A stretch of DNA of 11,830 nucleotides from an uncultured Peptococcaceae bacterium (GTDB lineage Bacteria; Bacillota; Peptococcia; Peptococcales; Peptococcaceae): assembly GCA_902496505.1 (NCBI GenBank), contig CABVBB010000023.1, positions 1 to 11,830 on the forward strand, read 5' to 3'. Shown piece after piece: positions 1 through 6,053 of the stretch (positions are counted from its first letter, which is position 1; each line of letters opens with the position of its first letter). A program made the translations under genes and the position numbers. The notes beneath the pieces were generated by a model, which was not told the DNA's origin, ran no database searches, and saw only the letters and a program-made list of their open reading frames with translations.

Positions 1-317
1 CCGGCGGGCAGAAGCAGCGCATCTCTATCGCGCGGGTCTTTCTCAAAAATCCGCCGATCCTGATCTTGGACGAAGCCACGTCTGCGCTGGATAATGTCAC
101 TGAGCATGAGATCCAGCAGTCGCTGGAGGAATTGGGCCGCGACCGGACCAATCTCATCATTGCGCACCGTTTGACGACGATCCAAGGGGCGGACGAGATC
201 TTGGTGCTCACCGATCAGGGTATCGCTGAGCGCGGCACGCATGAGGAACTCATGGCCCAAAAGGGCATCTATTATGAGCTGCACGGCCAATACGAAAAGA
301 ACGCTATGGTGGTTTAG
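1..317 (+). CDS. ABC transporter ATP-binding domain, C-terminal part (5' truncated by window edge)
   Basis: The gene enters from the left edge, in the frame whose first full codon is at base 3. The visible part opens with the end of the ABC signature motif (GGQKQR). It then has Walker B plus D-loop ([12 protein letters not shown], about 50-95) and the switch histidine (IIAHRLTTI, about 160-183), followed by a typical THEELM tail. These are the distal half of an ABC nucleotide-binding domain, which couples ATP hydrolysis to transport at the membrane. The sequence style and the [14 protein letters not shown] C-terminus resemble half-transporters in which a permease domain is fused in front of the ATPase (MdlB/MsbA-like exporters), but the membrane part lies outside the window. 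The TTG at 66 is inside Walker B and cannot be the start. A small cationic peptide gene follows after 18 bp and probably shares the transcript. The transported substrate cannot be read from this part. Confidence 0.93.
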   Translation, partial: GGQKQRISIARVFLKNPPILILDEATSALDNVTEHEIQQSLEELGRDRTNLIIAHRLTTIQGADEILVLTDQGIAERGTHEELMAQKGIYYELHGQYEKNAMVV

Positions 318-335
318 AAAGCGAGGGGCAGGCAG

Positions 336-431
336 ATGGGCAAATTCTACCGCAAGCACAAATGGAAGCTGGGCAAGCATTTCGTAGTCAAGCTGAAACA
401 CATCATCAAGATCAACTGGCAGTGGAAATAA
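336..431 (+). CDS. 31-residue highly cationic, Trp-containing small peptide
   Basis: A short ORF begins with ATG 18 bp after the ABC gene stop and ends with TAA at 429-431. It has a GAGGGG ribosome binding site at 323-328 with 7-nt spacing. The peptide has nine Lys, one Arg and three His, and no Asp or Glu. It has three Trp (residues 10, 28, 30) plus Phe and Tyr. It starts MGKFYRKHKWKLGK; residues 16-26 (FVVKLKHIIKI) would form an amphipathic helix with V17, L20, I23 and I24 on one face and lysines on the other. There is no signal peptide or double-glycine leader. Such composition is known from leaderless bacteriocins and other membrane-active peptides, and the adjacent exporter-type ATPase fits, but a nucleic-acid-binding or housekeeping small protein is also possible. 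I do not recognise a family. A strong terminator begins at its stop codon, so it is the last gene of its operon. Confidence 0.62.
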   Translation: MGKFYRKHKWKLGKHFVVKLKHIIKINWQWK

Positions 432-490
432 AACGCAAAAAGACCGTTTCCCGGGCAATAATGGCTGGGAAAACGGTCTTTTTTGCGTTT
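431..490. terminator. Bidirectional intrinsic terminator between convergent genes
   Basis: An almost complete inverted repeat. The arm AAACGCAAAAAGACCGTTTCCC-like at 431-452 pairs with 467-490, apart from one extra A and one extra T on the right arm. The GC-rich core is AGACCGTTT/AAACGGTCT. The left arm carries an A-run and the right arm a T-run, so it can stop transcription of the ABC/peptide operon on the plus strand and of the hydrolase gene arriving on the minus strand. Confidence 0.9.
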
Positions 491-522
491 ATAGGTGGGT
501 CATCGATAAATGGGAACGATGA

Positions 523-2517
523 TCATTTGCTGAGGATCTGGTATACGGGGGCGCCTTCACAGTGCTCAGGCATGCGCACGCCGGTCAAGACAGCCACGGT
601 AGGCGTGACGTCAATGGTGCGGATGACGCGGCTGGTGGTGAAGTTTTCCTTGATGCCGCGGCCGGCAGCGATAAAGATGGGGGAGACGGAGGTCTGATGC
701 ATCCCCTGGAAGGTGGGCAGGGAATCGCCGTGCAGCCGGTTGAAGCCTTCATCCAGCCAATAGAGGATATCGCCGCATTCTTCGCCGGACAGGCCGAGGA
801 TAGCCGCATCTTTGTTGCGCAGAGCGATGGAAACGACACGTTTGCCGTCCTGACGGTAATTGTAGAGAGCGCTGATGATCTCGGTCTCTAAAGCGTATTT
901 GTCCGCAGGGTCGACGATGCCATGAGGCTGGCGGCCCTTGAGGTTGATGTGGATGTGATTGCCGCGGTTGGCGACGGCTTTGGTCTTGGTGTAATCGACC
1001 TCGCGCAGTTCGTTGCCGTCAGCATCTTTTTTGAGTACTGTGTAGCCCAATTCCTCCATGACGCGGATATTGCAGCCGAAGCCATCGCCCAAGAGAGGGA
1101 TATCATCTTCTGGCGGCACCAATAAGCCGTGGTCAGAGATGATCAGCACAGTCCAGCCTTCGTCCAGATAGTGCAGGAATTGGCCCAGATAACGGTCGGT
1201 GCAGCGGTAAGCCCATTCCATAGCATCTTGGTAGATCTCGGCATGATTGCCGATCTTTTCGCGATGCTTGCTGAGGAACCAGAACAAGTGGCCGCAGGCA
1301 TCGACATTGTGCAAGTGAGAGAAGATGACCTGATACTGCTCATGGTCGATCAAATAATTGAGCGCCTCGGCCTGCCACTGGCAATAGACGTCCCAGCAGG
1401 GCAGCAATACGGATTTGACCAAGTCTTCGTTGCGCGCTTCGATCATGGAGGTGGCTGGTACAGGGCCGACATTGCTGACGACGGCTTTTTTCAGCGTGCG
1501 AGGATGCCAGAGATCGTCTTTGGCTACATCCAGGGCAGCCCCCAGCCAGATGCGTACTTTGCTGCCGTCAGGAGCGAGCTCAAGCAGACGCATATGACGG
1601 TTGACAGCGATGGCGTCTTCACCATTGGTCAGCACATCGGGTACATTGGGCACTAAGTCTGGGCCCAGGATAGCCATGGGCTGCTCGTCTTTTTTGCTGT
1701 GGTACACGGCTACGCGGTCGTATTGGCCGTTTGCATCAGCTAGGATCAGGGCTGGACGGCGCGCCAGACCATTGTGGATGACGATGGTGAATTCTTTGGC
1801 ACCTTCCGGCAGGGCAAAGGCCCAGTTTTTGGGCTCCGTGATGGGGGAGTTGACCATGTCCACTGGCAGCATATCAGCGGCCAGGTCGCCTTCGTGCTCG
1901 CTCAAAATGAGGTTGCAGTTTTCGGCAGCGGTCATGTTGTCCTCCAAGAGGTTGTCGGTCTCGATAGGCACATCGCTGAGGACGCAGCCTGCGCCGGAGG
2001 TATTAGGAACTTTGGATTGGAAGAGGACTTTGTCGATGTTGGCAGCGGCCAGGACAAGCTTGTCATCGTCAACGATGCAGTCGCCGTTGCCTACAGCAGA
2101 AGGCTGGGTGCCGTCGACCACATGCAGCAGTTCGTTGGCAGAGGATGGCGGCCAGGAGGAACCAGGCCAATGCCAGACCAGTGTTTTTTGACCGGTTTCT
2201 GCGGTGACGTTCCACAGCTGCTCAGCTTTGCAGTTGTGCGAATTGAGATTGTAGACGAAGGTCGCCATATCGTTTTTGGATTGGCCCCAGAAGCAGGTGA
2301 TGCCGTGGGTGGCGGGGGTTGCACCGGTGGCCAGAGATGTCCACATGGGCGGGGTGATGGTGGGGACGCCGCCCAGCATCTTGAGATCAGTGCTGCTGCT
2401 GCCGCGGCGGATAAAGGTGTCAAAATTGGGCATGATGCCTTCGGCACGGAAACGGTTGACCAAGCTGGGATCCAATCCGTCAACGCCAAGGATCAAGACT
2501 TTGTTTTGCTCTGTCAT
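523..2517 (-). CDS. Alkaline phosphatase superfamily hydrolase (phosphodiesterase/nucleotide pyrophosphatase-like), copy 1
   Basis: 664 residues, start supported by AGGAGG at 2525-2530 with 7-nt spacing. It shows the metal-ester hydrolase motifs of the AlkP/NPP superfamily: GVDGLD near the N-terminus (D13), the nucleophile motif PTITPPMW (T55), HNVDACGH (D406 and H410), SDHG (D462 and H463), and GMHQTSVSP (H607) before the PIFIAAGRGI strand. The full set of two-metal ligands is therefore present. NHIHINLKGRQPHGIV (around residue 520) resembles the predicted phosphohydrolase/phosphomutase group COG3379. A long insert between about 90 and 380 includes a beta-rich region unlike simple NPPs. No signal peptide or membrane segment is evident, so it is probably cytoplasmic. 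The substrate is unknown; phosphodiesters, phosphonates and related esters are all possible. It is a paralog of the gene at 3963 in opposite orientation, with a LysR gene between them. It is convergent with the ABC/peptide operon. Confidence 0.9.
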   Translation of the reverse strand: MTEQNKVLILGVDGLDPSLVNRFRAEGIMPNFDTFIRRGSSSTDLKMLGGVPTITPPMWTSLATGATPATHGITCFWGQSKNDMATFVYNLNSHNCKAEQLWNVTAETGQKTLVWHWPGSSWPPSSANELLHVVDGTQPSAVGNGDCIVDDDKLVLAAANIDKVLFQSKVPNTSGAGCVLSDVPIETDNLLEDNMTAAENCNLILSEHEGDLAADMLPVDMVNSPITEPKNWAFALPEGAKEFTIVIHNGLARRPALILADANGQYDRVAVYHSKKDEQPMAILGPDLVPNVPDVLTNGEDAIAVNRHMRLLELAPDGSKVRIWLGAALDVAKDDLWHPRTLKKAVVSNVGPVPATSMIEARNEDLVKSVLLPCWDVYCQWQAEALNYLIDHEQYQVIFSHLHNVDACGHLFWFLSKHREKIGNHAEIYQDAMEWAYRCTDRYLGQFLHYLDEGWTVLIISDHGLLVPPEDDIPLLGDGFGCNIRVMEELGYTVLKKDADGNELREVDYTKTKAVANRGNHIHINLKGRQPHGIVDPADKYALETEIISALYNYRQDGKRVVSIALRNKDAAILGLSGEECGDILYWLDEGFNRLHGDSLPTFQGMHQTSVSPIFIAAGRGIKENFTTSRVIRTIDVTPTVAVLTGVRMPEHCEGAPVYQILSK

Positions 2518-2559
2518 AAAATGACCTCCTCAGAAATTGAAATGAATGATCATGCTCTA

Positions 2560-2589
2560 AATGTACGCCATTTTGCCCAGACTGTCCAA
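2560..2589 (-). promoter_or_regulatory. Candidate promoter of hydrolase copy 1
   Basis: On the minus strand TTGGAC (2584-2589) and TACATT (2560-2565) are separated by 18 bp and lie about 40 bp before the start codon. The boxes match sigma-70 consensus only moderately, so this is a suggestion. A short ATGATCAT palindrome lies just downstream. Confidence 0.35.
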
Positions 2590-2662
2590 CAGAGGAAAAA
2601 TGATGCCAAATCTTCAGCACACTGATTTTTTTGTGACGCTCTTTTGCAAAACGCGCAGAGGA

Positions 2663-2688
2663 CAAAAAACCACCGCGCCAGCGGTGGT
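2663..2688 (-). terminator. Intrinsic terminator of the lysR gene
   Basis: On the minus strand a perfect 8-bp stem ACCACCGC / GCGGTGGT (2681-2688 and 2669-2676) with a 4-nt loop is followed directly by a T-run (bases 2664-2669 read as T on that strand). It lies just after the lysR stop codon, so lysR and hydrolase copy 1 are separate transcripts although co-oriented. Confidence 0.9.
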
Positions 2689-2694
2689 CAGAGA

Positions 2695-3621
2695 TCATAG
2701 AATGCTCCCCTGCAAAGTTTCTAAGAAGGCTTCGATCAGGGGAAGCTTGGGATTATCAGCACGGTAGAGGTAATAGATCTTGGCTTTGAAGGAGTCGGTG
2801 AGCTTGACGGCCGTCAGCTGAGCTGTCTTGGGCAGTGCGGCCAGAGTCAGGCGGGAGACGGGAAAGCCGACGACCTGTTTGTTTTGCAGCAGGTAATTCA
2901 AAAACAGCTGGATGTTGTTGGTGGTGAAGACGAATTGGAACTGAGCCGTCTGCGAGAGCATATCGTTGAGCGGGTGGCTGTGCGTGAGGTCGAAGGACTC
3001 ATTGTAGCCGATGGTGGCGATGGGATGCTTGAGCAGTTCCTGGATGGTGAGGGTATTTTTCTGCGCCAAGGGCGAATCAGCAGCCACCAGAGCGTAGAAA
3101 TCATCCACACCGATACATTTGTACTTGAGATCAGCGGCAGCGCTCAGCCAGTAATCGGTGTGGTCGGTGACGGTGATGCCCAGATCGCAGAGGCCGTTTT
3201 GGATCAGGCCGAGCAGATTGTAAAAGCTGCGCTCGATGACGTTGAGGGTGATATGGGGGTAGCGCTTCTGAAAAATGGGCAGCATGCGGTCTAAATATTC
3301 GTGGATGATGCCGATGGATACGGAGATATCCAGTTCACCGCTCATATCGCTGCTGACGATGGGGTTGGCCTGCTGCGCCACGGTCTTGACCTGGTCAGCC
3401 AGCCGGGACATCTGAAGGGCGATATCTAAGATCTCTTGGCCCACGTCAGTGAGGTAGACGCCGTTTTTGGTGCGGGTGAAGAGGGGCACAGCGAGTTCGG
3501 TCTCCAATTTTTTGATGGCCTCGCTGAGAGTCGATTGGCCAATGAAAAGATTTTCAGCAGCCAGGCTGAAGGAATGGGTCTTGGCGATCTCGATCATATA
3601 GGTCAGTTGTTCCAAGCGCAT
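2695..3621 (-). CDS. LysR-family transcriptional regulator
   Basis: 308 residues, the usual length for LysR-type regulators. The N-terminus (about residues 1-60) is the winged helix-turn-helix: MRLEQLTYMIEIAKTHSF, then AAENLFIGQSTLSEAIKKLE and PLFTRTKNGVYLTDVG. The rest is the periplasmic-binding-protein-like effector domain (about 90-300) with elements such as GELDISVSIGI and CDLGITVTDH. The start is set by AGGAGG 7 nt upstream of the ATG. It is divergent from hydrolase copy 2 and its permease, the classic arrangement in which a LysR protein controls the neighbouring operon in response to a small inducer. The inducer is probably the substrate or product of the hydrolase, but this is inference. 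It may also act on copy 1, downstream on the same strand. Confidence 0.93.
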   Translation of the reverse strand: MRLEQLTYMIEIAKTHSFSLAAENLFIGQSTLSEAIKKLETELAVPLFTRTKNGVYLTDVGQEILDIALQMSRLADQVKTVAQQANPIVSSDMSGELDISVSIGIIHEYLDRMLPIFQKRYPHITLNVIERSFYNLLGLIQNGLCDLGITVTDHTDYWLSAAADLKYKCIGVDDFYALVAADSPLAQKNTLTIQELLKHPIATIGYNESFDLTHSHPLNDMLSQTAQFQFVFTTNNIQLFLNYLLQNKQVVGFPVSRLTLAALPKTAQLTAVKLTDSFKAKIYYLYRADNPKLPLIEAFLETLQGSIL

Positions 3622-3663
3622 AATGAAGCCTCCTTTATGGCGGAAAATGATGCCGATACTGTT

Positions 3664-3691
3664 ATTATACGGGGCAGGCCGGCAAAAACAA
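3664..3691 (-). promoter_or_regulatory. Candidate lysR promoter
   Basis: On the minus strand a perfect TATAAT (3664-3669) is preceded by TTGTTT (3686-3691) with a 16-bp spacer, about 43 bp before the lysR start codon. The -10 is convincing and the -35 is weak. Confidence 0.45.
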
Positions 3692-3864
3692 AGGAGTCTT
3701 TGGCGTTAAAATGTATCTTTTTTTCCGAAGCGAGCCGCCTGAGATATCAGCTGCGCCGATAAAATGAGCGGCCTTAGCCGCGGGCGCAGGTGATGAAAAC
3801 GGTTTTGCCGATCAGGCTCATCGTTTTAGCCGATAATGCTGCAAGAGGCTATCAACGGTGCGGA

Positions 3865-3894
3865 TTGTACATAAATGAAAGTGATAGATATAAT
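3865..3894 (+). promoter_or_regulatory. Candidate promoter of hydrolase copy 2 / permease operon
   Basis: TTGTAC (3865-3870) and a perfect TATAAT (3889-3894) are spaced by 18 bp. This predicts transcription from about 3901 and a leader of about 60 nt. The poor -35 box is what one expects of an activator-dependent, LysR-controlled promoter. Confidence 0.55.
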
Positions 3895-3919
3895 ATGGTT
3901 GAAAGATAAAACAAATGTT

Positions 3920-3931
3920 GATCGGCCGATC
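3920..3931. promoter_or_regulatory. Perfect 12-bp palindrome GATCGGCCGATC in the leader
   Basis: The palindrome lies between the predicted transcription start and the ribosome binding site of hydrolase copy 2. It contains the GCCGAT word that recurs across this gap, here in both orientations. It may be an operator for the LysR protein or another dimeric repressor; the assignment is inference. Confidence 0.45.
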
Positions 3932-3962
3932 GACCGTTAGAGCTATTTAAGGAGGATGACTT

Positions 3963-5978
3963 ATGAGAGAAGCATTGACGGATAAAATTTTAGTTTTAGG
4001 TGTTGACGGCATGGACCCGCGCCTGACCCGCAAATTTGTGGATCAGGGGATCATGCCCAATACCAAAGCCATCATCGAGCGGGGCGCGGCCAGAGCGGAT
4101 CTGATGATGCTGGGCGGTCAGCCGACCGTCACACCGCCCATGTGGACGACTTTGGCCACAGGCTGCTCGCCGATGGTGCACGGCATTACCGATTTCAGCC
4201 GGCAGTGCCCGACAGATCTGGACAAAATGGAATACAATCTGGATTCCCGCAATTGTAAAGCCGAACCGCTGTGGAATGTTTTTGCGGAAGCGGGCAAGAA
4301 AACATTGGTCTGGCATTGGCCCGGTTCCGCGTGGCCGCCGACCTCTGACAGCTCCAACCTCTCTGTAGTAGACGGCACGCAGCCGGGCACAGTGAACATG
4401 GGCACGGGACAGGTGGAGAGCGAATCTTTGCTCGTGGCCGATGTGAAGACAGAGGATGTCGTTTTCCGGGAAAAAGCAGCCTGTGATTCCAAGATCCCCT
4501 GCGTCATCACCGACCTTAAGGCTGATGAGGATGCCTGCGGCGTCAGCGATATGATGCTCAATGTGCCGGTCATCCACAATATCATCTTGAATGAAGTCGA
4601 TGACGGCGGCAATTTGACCAAGACGCCTTTCGATGTGGCCATGTCACCCATTAAGCCTGCCCAAGGCTGGACCGAAGCACCAGAAGGCGCTCAGGAATTC
4701 ACCCTGCTTTTATCCAAGGGGCTGGTGCGCAGAGTGGGCCTCATCCTCCCCAATGCGCAGGGGATCTACGACCACATTGCTCTGTACAGATCCAAGAAGG
4801 ACACCACGCCCATCGTGACCATGGCTGAGAATGTCTTTACGCAAGAGATCCTGGACGAAGCCATCAAGGGCGAGAAACATTACCGTGTCAGCCGCAATAT
4901 GCGCGTTTTGGAATTGGCGGAGGACGGCACCCATTTGAAAATGTGGATCTCTGCCGCCATGGACATCGATGAATGTTCCGTCTGGCATCCGCAGTCACTG
5001 TATCAGGAAGTGGTCAAGGTAGCAGGCTATCCTGTTTCGGAATCCAATTTGGGCGGTTCCGATCTGCAGCTGGCTCGTGACTGTATGCACGCCAACTGGG
5101 AGGCCGCAGCCGTTTGGCAGGCCAAAGCGCTCAATTATCTGATCGCTGAAAAAGGGTACGAAGTGATCTTCTCCCATTTCCACAATGTCGACGCGCACGG
5201 TCACATGATCTGGCGCTTCCTCAAGGACAAGGGCGACGCGGTGCTGCCGCATGAAACGTATCTGCAGCTGGTCGAGGACGTTTATACCCAGACCGACCGC
5301 TATATCGGCCAGTTCGTCCATTTGCTGGATGAAGGCTGGACCATCCTGATCGTCTCTGACCATGCGCAGATATCCTCTGAATACGGCCGTCCCTTGATCT
5401 GCAGCGGCGCTGGCTGCAACGTGCGCATCATGCAGGAATTGGGTCTCACCTACGTCAAGCGGGACGAAAACGGCAATGAACTCAAGGAGATCGACTGGTC
5501 GCGGACCAAGGCCGTGGCCAACCGCGCCAACCACATTTATATCAATCTCAAAGGCCGCGATAAATACGGCATCGTCGAACCAGAGGACAAATACGCTGTC
5601 GAAGAAGAAGTCATGACCAAGCTGTATGGCTACAAACATCCCGTCACTGGTCAGCGCGTGATCGCTTTGGCCCTGCGCAACAAAGACGCTGTGCTCTTAG
5701 GAATGGGCGGTCCAGAATGCGGCGACATCATCTACTTCACCGCAGAAGGCTACAATGGCGACCACAGCGATTCGCTCTCCACTACGCTGGGCTTTGCTGA
5801 TACCTCCGTATCGCCCATCTTTATCGCCGCCGGCCGTGGCATCAAAGAAGGCTTTGTCACTGAGCGTTATGTCAAATCTGTCGATCTGGCACCCACAGTA
5901 GCTGTCCTAGGCGGCGTACGCATGCCGAGAGAATGCGAAGGTGCACCGGCTTATCAGATCTTCACCGAAGAATATTGA
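3963..5978 (+). CDS. Alkaline phosphatase superfamily hydrolase, copy 2 (altered last metal site)
   Basis: 671 residues, with AAGGAGG at 3949-3955 and 7-nt spacing to the ATG. It aligns end to end with copy 1; by eye about half the residues agree, with long identical runs such as KTLVWHWPGS and SVSPIFIAAGRGIKE. Conserved elements are GVDGMD (D15), PTVTPPMW (T57), HNVDAHGH (D410 and H414) and SDHA (D466 and H467). Where copy 1 has GMHQTSVSP, this protein has GFADTSVSP: Ala612 replaces the expected last metal-ligand His, with Asp613 beside it. The glycine of SDHG is also Ala. The family is a two-metal phospho- or sulfo-ester hydrolase; this copy may use one metal, a substitute ligand, or have shifted specificity. 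No signal peptide is seen. It is first in a probable operon with the permease, 75 bp downstream. Substrate unknown. Confidence 0.9.
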   Translation: MREALTDKILVLGVDGMDPRLTRKFVDQGIMPNTKAIIERGAARADLMMLGGQPTVTPPMWTTLATGCSPMVHGITDFSRQCPTDLDKMEYNLDSRNCKAEPLWNVFAEAGKKTLVWHWPGSAWPPTSDSSNLSVVDGTQPGTVNMGTGQVESESLLVADVKTEDVVFREKAACDSKIPCVITDLKADEDACGVSDMMLNVPVIHNIILNEVDDGGNLTKTPFDVAMSPIKPAQGWTEAPEGAQEFTLLLSKGLVRRVGLILPNAQGIYDHIALYRSKKDTTPIVTMAENVFTQEILDEAIKGEKHYRVSRNMRVLELAEDGTHLKMWISAAMDIDECSVWHPQSLYQEVVKVAGYPVSESNLGGSDLQLARDCMHANWEAAAVWQAKALNYLIAEKGYEVIFSHFHNVDAHGHMIWRFLKDKGDAVLPHETYLQLVEDVYTQTDRYIGQFVHLLDEGWTILIVSDHAQISSEYGRPLICSGAGCNVRIMQELGLTYVKRDENGNELKEIDWSRTKAVANRANHIYINLKGRDKYGIVEPEDKYAVEEEVMTKLYGYKHPVTGQRVIALALRNKDAVLLGMGGPECGDIIYFTAEGYNGDHSDSLSTTLGFADTSVSPIFIAAGRGIKEGFVTERYVKSVDLAPTVAVLGGVRMPRECEGAPAYQIFTEEY

Positions 5979-5992
5979 ACGTACAACTGAGA

Positions 5993-6028
5993 GGCTGCGG
6001 CTGCTGTTTGGATGCAGCGGCCGCAGCC
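5993..6028 (+). promoter_or_regulatory. Strong hairpin between hydrolase copy 2 and the permease
   Basis: A 14-bp stem with GGCTGCGGCTGCTG (5993-6006) facing CAGCGGCCGCAGCC (6015-6028), one G-T pair and an 8-nt loop. The following bases (CTTTGTGTCTAA) are a poor U-tract, so it is not a clear terminator. It could partly attenuate transcription into the permease or act as an mRNA processing or stability element. It ends 9 bp before the permease ribosome binding site. Confidence 0.6.
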
Positions 6029-6053
6029 CTTTGTGTCTAAGGGGGTAATAAAA

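Larger units (their letters stand above)
3622..3962. promoter_or_regulatory. Divergent regulatory region between lysR and hydrolase copy 2
   Basis: This 341-bp gap has no convincing ORF. It holds the promoters in both directions and a concentration of short repeats. GCCGAT occurs at 3652, 3755, 3807, 3829 and 3925, two of them preceded by TTTT (TTTTGCCGAT and TTTTAGCCGAT). CTGCGCC (3751-3757) and GGCGCAG (3783-3789) form an inverted repeat enclosing GCGGC-CTTA-GCCGC. A perfect 12-bp palindrome lies at 3920-3931. LysR regulators usually bind extended upstream sites in such gaps; which of these elements is the actual binding site is not decided by the sequence alone. Confidence 0.6.

Noticed and set aside
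362..697. Plus-strand frame of 111 codons spanning the terminator after the small peptide
   Set aside because: It crosses the terminator hairpin and the end of the convergent hydrolase gene, and lacks a ribosome binding site; the 336-431 frame has one.
1129..1656. Long open frame on the plus strand inside hydrolase copy 1
   Set aside because: It lies wholly antisense to a gene with clear family motifs, has no ribosome site and no recognisable domain; such mirrored frames are common in G+C-rich third-position coding sequence.
2639..2648. TGCAAAAGAG on the minus strand upstream of hydrolase copy 1, also at 7524-7533 in the hxlR promoter
   Set aside because: A 10-base match is expected by chance, and no dyad or promoter position is shared.
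3996..4651. Minus-strand open frames inside hydrolase copy 2
   Set aside because: Antisense shadows of a well-supported gene, with compositions unlike real proteins and no start signals.
6012..6053. In-frame upstream ATG for the permease
   Set aside because: It is in the loop and right arm of the intercistronic hairpin with no ribosome site; 6054 has TAAGGGGG at proper spacing.
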